From Dolomitihabitans soli (lineage in GTDB: Bacteria; Actinomycetota; Actinomycetes; Streptosporangiales; Streptosporangiaceae), in the NCBI RefSeq assembly GCF_022213955.1, contig NZ_JAKNTW010000022.1:62001-126000 (forward strand): DNA of 64,000 bases, written 5' to 3'. Numbering within the stretch: the first letter of the stretch is position 1; the number at the start of each line of letters is the position of its first letter. Positions 7,541 to 16,091 of this stretch are shown here, one piece after another. The position numbers were made by a program, and so were the translations under genes. Below the pieces are notes generated by a model. That model ran no database searches. It had not been told where the DNA came from and saw nothing but the letters and a program-made list of their open reading frames with translations.

Positions 7541-8743
7541 TCATTCCCCGAAGCCGTCTTCGGCGTGTTCGAGATTCAGTTCGCTCTCCACGATCGAGCA
7601 GGTCACACAGTCGGGAAGCTTGGGCAGCAGCATGCCGTACCAGCGCAGCACGCTGAGTTCGTCCACGGACACGCCCATGGGCGGCAGGTGGGCGTGTGCT
7701 GATTCGCGCCTGTTCACCCACTGGAACAGCGGCGCGACCAGGTCCTGGCGAAGCGAGGCGAAGGCGGGTGACTCGTCCCCGGTCAACTCCAGCAGAGCCA
7801 GTTTCACCATGTGCAACGCGACGGGGACGATGTCCGTGGACAGCCCCGGCTGCGGCGCCACACCACGGTCTGTGTAGGAGACGCGCGCCGCGTCGATCTC
7901 GCTGCTGATCTCGTTGTCGTCCGCGCTGTCGGGCAACGCCTGGACATAACACTGGTAGCAGGCGGTCAGCCGCGGGATGACCCGCTGCACGATGCCTCCG
8001 TACGCGCGGCGGAAGACGCCGCCGAGGATGAGCGTCAGGTCCGCGTTGACGCACATCCGGTTGATCAGCAGGCGGCTCTCCCGGGTGTCGGTCGCGCAGA
8101 TCACCAGCCGGGCCCCGATGCCGCGAACCAGGTCCAGAACCTGCTCCCTCGACTCACCGTCCACATGGAGCGTGCTGGTCACGATCTCCGCCGACGGATT
8201 GTGCGCGCGGACCACATCCCGCATGGCCAGCACCTTGAGCCTGCCGACCTCGCCGATGCCGCACTCGTGGCGGACGATGTTGCCGGGTTCGAGGCGGTCG
8301 TGGTCGAGCAGCAGGAAGCGTCCGACACCGGCCTTGGCCAGTTCGCGGGCGATGAAGCTGCCCCCCGAGCCCAGTCCCAGGATCGCGACGGCACGCTCGT
8401 GCAGCAGGTCGGCCCGGATGATCCCACGGGTCCTGCCCGAGAGGTCCACCCCGTCGGGGACCAGGGTGGCCGGGATCTCCCGGCCGTCCGGCAGGAAACA
8501 GCGGACGCCACCGTCTCCGGCCCGGCAGACCAGCCGAATCTCCGGGCCGACGGGTGCCGGCCCGTCGCCGTGGACGATCACCACCTCCTGGCCCGCCGTA
8601 CCGTCCACGTTCCAGAGGTCGCCGTCGTCCCGCGAGCGCAGCCCCATCCGCGGCGGCCCGGCGACCTCCCCGGGCGCGACGAGAGCGGCGGCGGCACGGC
8701 CGCTGACGACGACGTGCCGCGGCGCGGCATCCACGTGTGTCAC
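7541..8743 (-). CDS. E1-like ThiF-family ubiquitin/sulfur-carrier activating enzyme
   Basis: A 400-residue protein predicted to adenylate the C-terminus of a protein partner with ATP. Residues 1-115 are a divergent N-terminal domain with no clear motif; 118-330 are the ThiF/MoeB/E1 adenylation fold: GLGSGG (123-128), acidic LLDHD (145-149), then N155 and R158, and ATDTRESR (217-224). CxxC pairs at 262/265 and 379/382 fit the E1 zinc site. The GTG start at 8743 overlaps the stop of the 62-aa gene (GTGA). It is the last gene of the E2/JAB operon, so a conjugation role is more likely than thiamin or molybdopterin synthesis, whose other genes are absent. Confidence 0.88.
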   Translation of the reverse strand: MTHVDAAPRHVVVSGRAAAALVAPGEVAGPPRMGLRSRDDGDLWNVDGTAGQEVVIVHGDGPAPVGPEIRLVCRAGDGGVRCFLPDGREIPATLVPDGVDLSGRTRGIIRADLLHERAVAILGLGSGGSFIARELAKAGVGRFLLLDHDRLEPGNIVRHECGIGEVGRLKVLAMRDVVRAHNPSAEIVTSTLHVDGESREQVLDLVRGIGARLVICATDTRESRLLINRMCVNADLTLILGGVFRRAYGGIVQRVIPRLTACYQCYVQALPDSADDNEISSEIDAARVSYTDRGVAPQPGLSTDIVPVALHMVKLALLELTGDESPAFASLRQDLVAPLFQWVNRRESAHAHLPPMGVSVDELSVLRWYGMLLPKLPDCVTCSIVESELNLEHAEDGFGE

Positions 8744-8928
8744 CGCGCGAACGCCCTCATGTCCTCGGGATCGATCTGCTGGAGCGTGTCGCCGGGACGC
8801 TCGCTGTTGGAGCGAACCTCCCACTTGCCCGTCGTGACGTTGAAGACCATGCGCTTCCCCGTGGGCATGCTCCCCTTCGCCGCCTGCTGAAGGAAATCCC
8901 GGATGTCTTCGTGCCGATCAGAGGCCAT
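8740..8928 (-). CDS. 62-residue protein of the E1-E2-JAB operon
   Basis: A small soluble protein encoded between E2 and E1. The N-terminal third is probably helical (DRHEDIRDFLQQAAKG); the middle KRMVFNVTTGKWEVRS looks like a beta hairpin; the end is DPEDMRAFAR. ATG 8928 has AGGGAG about eleven bases upstream; GTG 8940 overlaps that SD and is less likely. The stop overlaps the E1 start. Size is right for a modifier or adaptor, but there is no C-terminal Gly-Gly, so it is not a standard ubiquitin-like protein as encoded. I do not recognise a family. Confidence 0.72.
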   Translation of the reverse strand: MASDRHEDIRDFLQQAAKGSMPTGKRMVFNVTTGKWEVRSNSERPGDTLQQIDPEDMRAFAR

Positions 8929-8943
8929 GAACTGGTTCACTCC

Positions 8944-9387
8944 CTAAGAACTGACGAGGTAATTCGCGACCGGGCTGCCGTCCTGCAGGTGGCATTCGTA
9001 GGCGGCGATCCACAGCATTCCCTTGCGGACGACTTTGACGATGCTGTGCTGCGCCGACCAGAGCTCGGGACGGTAGGTACAGATCTTCAACCATCCCGGC
9101 CGATCCGTCTGCCAGGTGTGCATGGCATGGCTTGTGCCGTACTCGTCCATGCGTTGCGAGTGACCCCACAACGGGCTCGGATTGGTGATGTAGGTGCTCG
9201 GGCATTCGTCGGGATAACCCGGCGGGATGTTGATTCGCAACGTGTAGGAATAGTTCATGTTGCTGGTGTAGATGCCGCTGATGTACGTCGCGGCGGCTCG
9301 ATCGTAGAAGTCGAACGCGCGGAACTCCCTGCGTAGCACCGACTGGTCGTTCGCCAGCCGGAACTGCTGATACCGGCTCCAGGCCAT
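8944..9387 (-). CDS. E2-like ubiquitin-conjugating enzyme fold protein
   Basis: A 147-residue protein with the order of elements of a UBC/E2 domain: a beta sheet (YSYTLRINI, 47-54), the P-rich turn PPGYPDECP (55-63), a histidine pair (SHAMH, 86-90) where E2s have HPN, the cysteine C103 in LKICTYR at the catalytic position, then W110 and a long C-terminal helix. It would carry a thioester-linked partner from E1. ATG 9387 has GGGGAGG six bases upstream; GTG 9408 would abut the JAB stop. The match is by pattern, not by alignment, but the E1 and JAB neighbours support it strongly. Confidence 0.78.
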   Translation of the reverse strand: MAWSRYQQFRLANDQSVLRREFRAFDFYDRAAATYISGIYTSNMNYSYTLRINIPPGYPDECPSTYITNPSPLWGHSQRMDEYGTSHAMHTWQTDRPGWLKICTYRPELWSAQHSIVKVVRKGMLWIAAYECHLQDGSPVANYLVSS

Positions 9388-9408
9388 GGCCTGCCTCCCC
9401 CACCTCAC

Positions 9409-10506
9409 TCAGTTCTTCTGGAAGTACTCGATGCCCCAGAAGAAGGCCCGATGAATGTCCAGCCGCTCTTCCCGCGTCGCCGCCTGCCACTCGATGCGCT
9501 GATCACCGGTCAGCAGCTTGGCTTCGCAGACCACCGGCCTGCTGCCGTCCCAGCCCATGACGAACAGGAACTCCGTCCGCCTGCGCGGAGCCGTGACGAT
9601 CAGCGCGATCTGCTTGTCCCCGACCGGGCGCAGTTCGACGGCGAACTTCGTGTTGCCCTCCAGCAGCGGGTCGACGTGCGCGGCGACGTACTCAGCCGGA
9701 TCGGGGATCACCTGGAGTTCCTGGTAGATATCCGGCGGAGCCGCCCCGGGCGCCGTGCCCCCCGTGCCGGGTTCCACCCTCGCCGGGAGGGCGGCGGGTG
9801 CGGACCGGGCTTCCACCGCGCGATCCGGCCCGGTGGCCTCCGATGACACCCTCGCCCGGGAGTGCCCCAGTTGGTAGCGCTCCCGGCGCCGCGAGCGGGC
9901 GTCCCTCAGCATGTCCCCGTCGAAGTGCGGGGACAGCCGCCGCAGCCTGCGCAACTCCTGCCGGATCGGGCTGGCCCCCGCCAGCACCTCCAACGACGCG
10001 TCCGCTCGGACCAGCTTCCTGGCCTCGGGATAGAAGAACGGTGTGAGCAGGACGACGGGATCCCTCGACGAGTCGCCGAACCAGCGCCTGGACTGCTGGT
10101 CACTCGCCGAGCGCTCGCTCTGCGAGACGAAGTTGGCCAGTATCTCCGTGTAACAGGGCCGGCCCGCTTTGACGGCGAAGCTCTGCGTCCTGGCACGATC
10201 GCCGGAGCTGGGCTCGAACAGCCCGATCGTGTGGTGCGAGTGCCACATGCCGAGCAACTGGATGCCGAACCTGTCCCACATCACCTGCTGCAGTGCGCCC
10301 ACGGCCTCGGAGTCGAGTTCGACCGAGTGAGTCTGGCGGACGCTGCGGACCGTCGGCCGCGTCGCCAGGAAGACCGTCGGGCCGCCGCCATGGCTGAACA
10401 GCCCGAAGAGGTTGCCACCCGTTTCGATCTTCGGATGCTCATAGGTCTCGTCGCAGAGGACCTCAAGCTCGGACTCGTAGATTCTGACCTTGTAGTGTTC
10501 GCTCAA
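9409..10506 (-). CDS. JAMM/JAB metalloprotease with C-terminal E2-like domain
   Basis: A 365-residue protein. Residues 1-160 are a JAB/MPN domain: E28 in KIETGG, the zinc ligands H89 and H91 in WHSHH, then S100 and D103, close to the E...HxH...SxxD JAMM signature. Such enzymes remove or process ubiquitin-like modifiers. A basic, low-complexity linker (about 200-255) joins a C-terminal domain (260-365) with GDKQIALIVT at 296-305. A nearly identical motif occurs in the upstream gene, so both carry the same domain. The start is TTG 10506, overlapping the previous stop (TTGA). The E2 gene follows after 21 bases. Confidence 0.86.
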   Translation of the reverse strand: MSEHYKVRIYESELEVLCDETYEHPKIETGGNLFGLFSHGGGPTVFLATRPTVRSVRQTHSVELDSEAVGALQQVMWDRFGIQLLGMWHSHHTIGLFEPSSGDRARTQSFAVKAGRPCYTEILANFVSQSERSASDQQSRRWFGDSSRDPVVLLTPFFYPEARKLVRADASLEVLAGASPIRQELRRLRRLSPHFDGDMLRDARSRRRERYQLGHSRARVSSEATGPDRAVEARSAPAALPARVEPGTGGTAPGAAPPDIYQELQVIPDPAEYVAAHVDPLLEGNTKFAVELRPVGDKQIALIVTAPRRRTEFLFVMGWDGSRPVVCEAKLLTGDQRIEWQAATREERLDIHRAFFWGIEYFQKN

Positions 10507-11636
10507 CGGAGGCTCTCCAGCACTTCCAGGAGGGTTCGATCGGGGGACCAGCTCGCGCCGTCGAGCTCGAACCGCTGCCGATCACGGCCCGACTGGGTCA
10601 GGACCAGCGGCGGTTCGACGGGATAGGCGTCCGTCACGACGAAGGCGATCTGCCGATCTCCGATGGGGATGACCAGCGCCACCCGGTCGTCGGTGAACTC
10701 CGCCGTCTCCACCTCGTAGCCGGCGTGGGCGATCTGGGAGATCTCCCTCTCCATCCGGCTGGCGAAGACGCTCCGCGGCACCTGCCGGGAGCCGAACCCC
10801 GGAGGCGACTCCGAGATCGTCATGCCGCTTCTCAGGTCGATGTCCGTCACGCCGCACAGCCGCCAGTGGATCTCCAGGCAGGTCACCACGAACCAGGTCA
10901 CCACGGCCGCGATGACCTGGTCGTCGGGCTGAGCCAGCGCGGCCAGGTTCACGTACTGCCAGGTCGGCAGGTCACCGGCGCCGGGCAACCCGGCGGGCAG
11001 CCCCGGCGTCCTGCCGAAGCAGGCCACCCGCAGCGCGAATCCCGTGGACCCGTCAGCGGTGGGAACAAGAGAGTTCAAATAGGCAAAAGCAACTAATTTA
11101 TCACCAATGCTCTCAAAATAGACAATAACCGCAGGGCGTCCCGAGAACTCCAGAGCGCCTATCTCGGCGGCCCCCAGTGAACCCCCGATCGCCCTCGGAA
11201 CTCCGTGATCGGAAACGAAGGCGCCGGTATGAAGATCGACATATCTGCGGGCGTCGGGAACGTTCCAGATCAACTCGTGAACGAGAGCCGGAATCGCGTT
11301 CCCGGCGTACCTTCCGCCCGCCGGCACCGGGGACACCAGGACCGACGGCAGGAAACTCTGCGGACCCCGGGCGATCCGCCCCACCACGCCCAGCGGATAG
11401 TGCGCCGCGTATCTCGCCTGGCGCTCCCGCATGAAACGCTGCAGGTCCTGCTCCCGCGAGAACGTGCGCAGCGCCGCCGTCCTGCGGTCCTCCAGTCGCT
11501 CGGCCAGGCGGGCTTCCTCCTCCTGCTGCCTGGCCGCGAGCGCCCCACGCCGCTCCAGATGGCCGAAGATCAGATCAGGGATCTTGGCGATCAGAGCCGA
11601 GATGACGGGGACGACGAACACGGAGACCGGATCCAT
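10503..11636 (-). CDS. Membrane-anchored coiled-coil protein with E2-like C-terminus
   Basis: First gene of the E1-E2-JAB operon, 377 residues. Residues 3-25 are a hydrophobic segment that could anchor it in the membrane; 30-80 are a charged coiled coil (RQQEEEARLAERLEDRR); 85-290 have no recognised motif. The C-terminus resembles a UBC/RWD fold: GDRQIAFVVT (326-335), YPVEPP (338-343) like the E2 YPxxPP turn, and ASWSPDRTLLEVL (361-373), but no cysteine at the catalytic place. ATG 11636 follows GGGAGGG. Leu181 is a TTA codon inside an AT-rich patch, which would make expression depend on the bldA tRNA. Function is inferred only from context. Confidence 0.75.
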   Translation of the reverse strand: MDPVSVFVVPVISALIAKIPDLIFGHLERRGALAARQQEEEARLAERLEDRRTAALRTFSREQDLQRFMRERQARYAAHYPLGVVGRIARGPQSFLPSVLVSPVPAGGRYAGNAIPALVHELIWNVPDARRYVDLHTGAFVSDHGVPRAIGGSLGAAEIGALEFSGRPAVIVYFESIGDKLVAFAYLNSLVPTADGSTGFALRVACFGRTPGLPAGLPGAGDLPTWQYVNLAALAQPDDQVIAAVVTWFVVTCLEIHWRLCGVTDIDLRSGMTISESPPGFGSRQVPRSVFASRMEREISQIAHAGYEVETAEFTDDRVALVIPIGDRQIAFVVTDAYPVEPPLVLTQSGRDRQRFELDGASWSPDRTLLEVLESLR

Positions 11637-11850
11637 CCACCCTCCCAGGGGTGCAGATGCCACACCAGCGGTCGACCCCCGAGAACCACCTAACTTTTAC
11701 CACAGCCGCAGAAGCGAAGATAATGGTTTATTTTATTGCGGCCTTTATGAACAATGCGCGCCTGTTGATCCGGCCGTCCGAATCATGGGGGGCGACCGGC
11801 CGCCGGGAAAGATCATTTAATTGCTTTTCCGGGACTCCCGCCGAACCGGA
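11637..11850 (-). promoter_or_regulatory. AT-rich upstream region of the conjugation operon
   Basis: About 200 bp without a gene and visibly richer in A/T than the genome, especially 11690-11760 and 11810-11825. It must hold the promoter of the leftward five-gene operon. I cannot choose a single -10/-35 pair with confidence. Low GC here and inside the first gene suggests foreign origin. Confidence 0.45.
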
Positions 11851-11936
11851 CTCCGGCCTGCGGGCCGGAGCCTGCGGATTCGCGTCATCCGCCGACCGGA
11901 CACCTGCTGACCACCGCCCGCGGCCGGCCGCGGGCG
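11851..11936. terminator. Two GC hairpins downstream of the band-7 gene
   Basis: CTCCGGCC (11851-11858) and GGCCGGAG (11863-11870) form one stem, and 11915-11936 is a perfect 22-bp palindrome centred on GGCCGGCC. Both lie between the end of the leftward band-7 gene and the promoter region of the conjugation operon, so they probably end band-7 transcription and insulate the operon. Confidence 0.55.
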
Positions 11937-12050
11937 ACAGGGGTCAGAAGAGCCGCTTTCCGCCGCGGGTGGCCCGCGCCGCCGCCGGTGTCCACGGCGG
12001 CCGGAGCGTCACCTTCGGAGCGGACCGCGCCACCCGCGGAGCGGACCGCG

Positions 12051-13004
12051 TCACCTGCCGGGGACGACCACCGCGTCGGGGTTGCCGGGGGCGTAGACGG
12101 TGATGCCCTGCGGCAGGGACTTGAGCTTGTCGATCTCGGCGCAGGCCGGGCACTTGTCGTACCCGTCCTGCCTGGCACGGTTGGCCGCCGCCTCGGCCTC
12201 CGCCTGGGCGACCCTCGCCTTGGCCTCGGAGACGCTCGCCGCCGCCGCCAGCGAGCCGTCGACCGCCTTCTGCACCGCCGGCGGGAGGGTCACCCGGACG
12301 AGCGTGAACCGCATCCCGAGGAGGAAGTCGTCGCCGAGGGTCGCCCGCAGGTCGCGCTCCAGGGTGGCGTTGACGCCTTCCTGCACCCTGGCGACGTTCG
12401 TGTTGGTGCTGCGCGCCTCCAGCTCACCCGGGCTGTTCAGCAGCGCGCAGGACGGCACGAGCTCGGCGCAGCGCAGGTCGCCGATCTGCACGCGCAGGGC
12501 GTTGTCCACGACGGGCCGTACGGCCTGACCGAAGAAGGCGGCCCAGCCGGCGTCGTCCTCCCACGCGTGTCGCGCCGTGTCGTCCTGGCCGCGGAAGGTA
12601 CGGGTGCCGAACTTGTCGTCGAACCGCTTGAGGGTGTCGTGGTCGAGGTTGAGCGTGAAGTAGAGGGTGCCCTCGATGCCCAGGCTGACGCCGTCGCTGC
12701 TGGGCGTCGTCACCACGTCCACCCCGAGCGCGGTGGCCCGCTTGGCGTCGGAGGTGATGGTGTAGAAGCGCTGCTGGGCCGGGTAGGTGTGCACGGACGA
12801 CCACATGCCCGTCCAGGTCAGGCCGGAACTCGGGTCGATCACCTGGCGGATCGCGTTGTCGTCGAGCGGGCCGCCGTCCCGGACGACCGCGACCTCGCCC
12901 GCATCGGTGGACGCGTAGCCCCCCAGGCCCCCGATGGCGAGCACGACGACCGCGCCCAGCCCGGCCACGAGGGCGATTTTCGCGAAGACGGAGTCGAGGA
13001 ACAT
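12051..13004 (-). CDS. SPFH/band-7 domain membrane protein
   Basis: A 317-residue protein with one N-terminal membrane segment (about residues 7-32, ending LGGYASTDAGEVAVV) followed by a band-7/prohibitin-type domain and, at 225-275, an alanine/glutamate-rich helix (SEAKARVAQAEAEAAANRA) typical of SPFH oligomers. A CPAC pair lies just after the helix. Such proteins scaffold membrane microdomains. ATG 13004 has AAGGAGCG seven bases upstream. Upstream of it 13025-13060 contains two direct GTTGAACA repeats that may be promoter or operator elements. No protease partner gene is adjacent. Confidence 0.82.
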   Translation of the reverse strand: MFLDSVFAKIALVAGLGAVVVLAIGGLGGYASTDAGEVAVVRDGGPLDDNAIRQVIDPSSGLTWTGMWSSVHTYPAQQRFYTITSDAKRATALGVDVVTTPSSDGVSLGIEGTLYFTLNLDHDTLKRFDDKFGTRTFRGQDDTARHAWEDDAGWAAFFGQAVRPVVDNALRVQIGDLRCAELVPSCALLNSPGELEARSTNTNVARVQEGVNATLERDLRATLGDDFLLGMRFTLVRVTLPPAVQKAVDGSLAAAASVSEAKARVAQAEAEAAANRARQDGYDKCPACAEIDKLKSLPQGITVYAPGNPDAVVVPGR

Positions 13005-13179
13005 CGCACGCTCCTTGGACTGAGGATGTGTGCGTTCAACATAAGTATTGTTCAACGATCCGACAAGAGAATTGTGGATTACGGTCTTCGCATCGCACAG
13101 TGGCGCTCAGCCGTAACGTCGTCGACGCACGGAAGTCCACAGGCGGGGCGCCCGGCTCGTGTCAAGCCGGAGGGAAAGG

Positions 13180-14787
13180 TCAGAGCGCCGCCAGGAACCT
13201 CGCGGCGAGGGGCGCGGCCACGGTGCCGCCGCTTCCGCCGTTCTGGACGAACACGGCGAAGGCCAGACCGTCCCGATAGCCGATGAACCAGGCGTGGTCC
13301 TGCGCGCCCTCGACCTCGGCGGTGCCGGTCTTGCCCGCGGTGTCCGGCGGGAGACCGGCCCGGGCGGCCGTGCCGTCGGTGACCACCGACCGCATCATCG
13401 TGCGCAGGGCGGCCGCGACGCCCTCGTCCAGCGGCACCGGGTCCGGGGACCCGTCCGAGGCCTCGGCCGTCATGATCGCGGGTTTCCAGACACCGCTCGC
13501 CACCGCGGCGGCGACCTCGGCCATGCAGAGCGGGCTGGCCTCCACCGAGTTCTGGCCGATGGCGTCGGAGGCCAGTTCGTCCGCGTTGCCGTACGGGCGG
13601 ATCCGGCAGTAGCTGAGGCCCGGCTTCTCCCGGAACCCGAACCGGTCGGCGGCCTCGGTGCGCAGCCGGTCGCCGGGCAGCCGCTCGTGGGTCTGCTGGA
13701 CGAAGGTGGTGTTGCACGAGAGGGCGAAGGCCCTGGTGAAGGGGATGACGCCGTGGTCGGTGCCGTCCGCGTCGGTGAAGGGCTTGCCGTTCGGGACGGT
13801 GTAGGCCGCCGGGCACGGGACCGGGGAGTCGGCGGTGAGGCCGGCGCGGAGCAGCGCCGAGGCGGTCACCACCTTGAAGGTCGAGCCGGGCGGATAGAGG
13901 CCGATGAACGCCCGCTTCCCGCCGAGGGTGTCGGCCACCGCGCGCAACTGACCGCTGTCGGCGTCGAGGGCCACGATCGCGGCGGGAGCAGCGAACCCGT
14001 CGAGGGCACGCGCGGCGGCGGCCTGCACGGTCTGCGAGATGGTGCTCCGGGTTCCGGCGGCCGGCGGGGACGGCGAGGCCAGCAGGACCCGGCCCGAGGG
14101 CGTCTCCTCCAGCGCCAGTTCCACCGCGGTGCCGCCGAGCCCGGTGTAGTAGTCGCCGGCCCTGCTGTCGCGGGGGAACGGCCGGCCCTCCTGGGTGAGC
14201 GTGGCCGGCCGCCGGACCTGGGTCTCCCTGAGCCGGACGCCCCCGCCGCCGGCCAGCGCGGGGTGCAGCGTCTCCGGCGACCAGCGCACCTTCCAGCCGC
14301 CGGCCGATCGCGACAGGCGCAGCACCGCGGCGAACGGCCATCGGCCCAGGCCCGCGACCTCCCGTTCGCCGGTGAACGGCACCTCGGCGGCGTCCTCGCC
14401 CGGCCGGCGCGGCTCACCGGGTGCGAGGGACAACGAGGCGACGCGCAGCTCGGCGTCGAAGCGCCGGTGCCGCTCGGCGAAGTCGGCCGGCGGGTCGGCG
14501 ACCAGCGCGGCCATGGCGGTGAGGTCACCGGTGCGCCAGGCCGCGAAGTAGTCGGCCGCGGTCTGCCCGGGATCGTCCTCGGGGACGGGAGAGAGGACCA
14601 GCGTCCGCGGCGTCCGCGACGGCGCCGGCCCTCTCGCGCCCTCGGTGCCGCCGGTGCCGCCGGTGCCGCCGGGTGTAGGGGACGGCGACGCCACCACGGG
14701 GCCGGGCGCGATCGTGACCGCGTACACGCCGAAGGCGACGATCGCGAGCGCCACGGCGATCAGGGCCACGAGCGGTCGGGTACGCAT
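13180..14787 (-). CDS. MecA-like class B penicillin-binding protein
   Basis: A 535-residue membrane-bound transpeptidase that would cross-link peptidoglycan on the outer face. Residues 5-28 are the membrane anchor, 35-60 a P/T/G-rich linker, 72-180 an NTF2-like MecA_N domain, about 180-250 a dimerisation segment, and 265-535 the transpeptidase. Active-site motifs are S302-T-F-K305, S357-C-N359 and K486-T-G. The last beta-strand is intact. ATG 14787 is chosen because it starts the anchor; SD is weak (AAGG). It lacks the long PASTA tail of PBP2x types and resembles the PbpA/Pbp2a-type proteins of actinomycetes, some linked to beta-lactam tolerance. Confidence 0.92.
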   Translation of the reverse strand: MRTRPLVALIAVALAIVAFGVYAVTIAPGPVVASPSPTPGGTGGTGGTEGARGPAPSRTPRTLVLSPVPEDDPGQTAADYFAAWRTGDLTAMAALVADPPADFAERHRRFDAELRVASLSLAPGEPRRPGEDAAEVPFTGEREVAGLGRWPFAAVLRLSRSAGGWKVRWSPETLHPALAGGGGVRLRETQVRRPATLTQEGRPFPRDSRAGDYYTGLGGTAVELALEETPSGRVLLASPSPPAAGTRSTISQTVQAAAARALDGFAAPAAIVALDADSGQLRAVADTLGGKRAFIGLYPPGSTFKVVTASALLRAGLTADSPVPCPAAYTVPNGKPFTDADGTDHGVIPFTRAFALSCNTTFVQQTHERLPGDRLRTEAADRFGFREKPGLSYCRIRPYGNADELASDAIGQNSVEASPLCMAEVAAAVASGVWKPAIMTAEASDGSPDPVPLDEGVAAALRTMMRSVVTDGTAARAGLPPDTAGKTGTAEVEGAQDHAWFIGYRDGLAFAVFVQNGGSGGTVAAPLAARFLAAL

Positions 14788-14866
14788 ACCTTGATGGTGC
14801 CAGCGTGGCGTCCGGACCGCCCGCCCGTTGCGAATCCGGATCAACCGGACGTGTGACGATGAGGTC

Positions 14867-15883
14867 ATGGCGGAGACGATGACGGCCTGGGTGGTACGGC
14901 GGCCCGGCCCCGTGGCGACCGGCCCGCTGGAGCGGGTCCGGCTCCCGGTGCCGGTGCCCGGCGAGGGCGAGGTGCTGGTCAAGGTCGAGGCGTGCGCCGT
15001 GTGCCGTACCGATCTGCATCTCGCCGAAGGGGACCTGGCGCCGCGGCGGCCGGCCACCGTTCCCGGGCACGAGGTGGTCGGGCGGGTCGCCGCCCACGGA
15101 CCGGGGGCGGACCGCCTGCCGCCCGGCGCCCGGGTGGGCGTCGCGTGGCTGCGCGCCACCTGCGGCAGGTGCCGCTACTGCCGGCGCGACGCGGAGAACC
15201 TGTGCCCGTACTCCCGCTACACCGGTTGGGACGCCGACGGCGGCTACGCCGAGTATCTGACCGCGCCCCAGGATTTCGTCTACACCCTGCCGGAGGGACC
15301 GCCCGCCGAGCGGCTGGCCCCGCTGATGTGCGCGGGCATCATCGGCTACCGCGCCCTGCTCCGCGCCGACCTGCCACCACGCGGACGGCTCGGCGTGTAC
15401 GGCTTCGGCGCCTCGGCCCACCTGACCGCCCAGGTCGCCCTCGCCCAGGGCGCGACGGTGCACGTGCTGACCCGGTCCCCGGAGGCCCGGCGGCTAGCCC
15501 TGGAACTGGGGGCCGCCTCCGCGGCCGGCGCCTACGACGATCCGCCGGAGCCGCTGGACGCCGCCATCCTCTTCGCCCCCGTCGGCGACCTGGTCCCGGT
15601 CGCGCTCGCGGCCCTGGACCGCGGCGGCACACTCGCCGTGGCCGGGATCCACCTCACCGACGTCCCGGCGCTGAACTACGAACGCCACCTGTTCCAGGAG
15701 CGCACCCTGCGCAGCGTCACCGCCAACACCCGCGCGGACGGCCGCGCCCTCCTCGACCTAGCCACCCGGCACCCGCTCCGCGTCACCACCACCCGCTACG
15801 GCCTCGGCCAGGCCGACCAGGCACTCGCCGACCTGGCCGCCGGCCGCGTCGCCGGAGCCGCCGTCCTCGACATCGGCGGCTGA
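14867..15883 (+). CDS. Zinc-dependent alcohol dehydrogenase (MDR family)
   Basis: A 338-residue medium-chain dehydrogenase/reductase using NAD(P)H. Catalytic zinc ligands are C46 in CAVCRTDLH and H68-E69 in PGHEVVG; the structural zinc is held by C99, C102, C105 and C113. The nucleotide-binding loop reads YGFGASAH rather than a typical GxGxxG, as in the AdhA/AdhB-like actinobacterial subgroup with [15 protein letters not shown] 14867 is used; ATG 14879 (MTAWVV) is also possible with GGAG upstream. Divergent from the penicillin-binding protein. Substrate unknown. Confidence 0.9.
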   Translation: MAETMTAWVVRRPGPVATGPLERVRLPVPVPGEGEVLVKVEACAVCRTDLHLAEGDLAPRRPATVPGHEVVGRVAAHGPGADRLPPGARVGVAWLRATCGRCRYCRRDAENLCPYSRYTGWDADGGYAEYLTAPQDFVYTLPEGPPAERLAPLMCAGIIGYRALLRADLPPRGRLGVYGFGASAHLTAQVALAQGATVHVLTRSPEARRLALELGAASAAGAYDDPPEPLDAAILFAPVGDLVPVALAALDRGGTLAVAGIHLTDVPALNYERHLFQERTLRSVTANTRADGRALLDLATRHPLRVTTTRYGLGQADQALADLAAGRVAGAAVLDIGG

Positions 15884-16091
15884 CGCCCGGCGAGCCGCCG
15901 GGGCAGATCGCCGCGCCATTGCCGGACCGGCGGGGGCGGCCGACAGGCACACTGTCTAACAACCGTCCGACAACCGCCGGGCAGGTGGCCGGTCGCGCTG
16001 AGCACGCGGCGCCGGCAGGGCGTCTTCCGCCCGCGTCGAACAGGTGGCCCAGCGCACTCAAGCGACGTCCTGCACCCCCGCGCTCCGGGCG

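Noticed and set aside
7541-8743. Thiamin or molybdopterin synthesis ThiF/MoeB
   Set aside because: No ThiS/MoaD, ThiG or MoaE genes adjacent; E2-like and JAB neighbours point to conjugation.
8740-8928. Pup-like protein
   Set aside because: No C-terminal GG followed by Q or E, and no proteasome accessory genes nearby.
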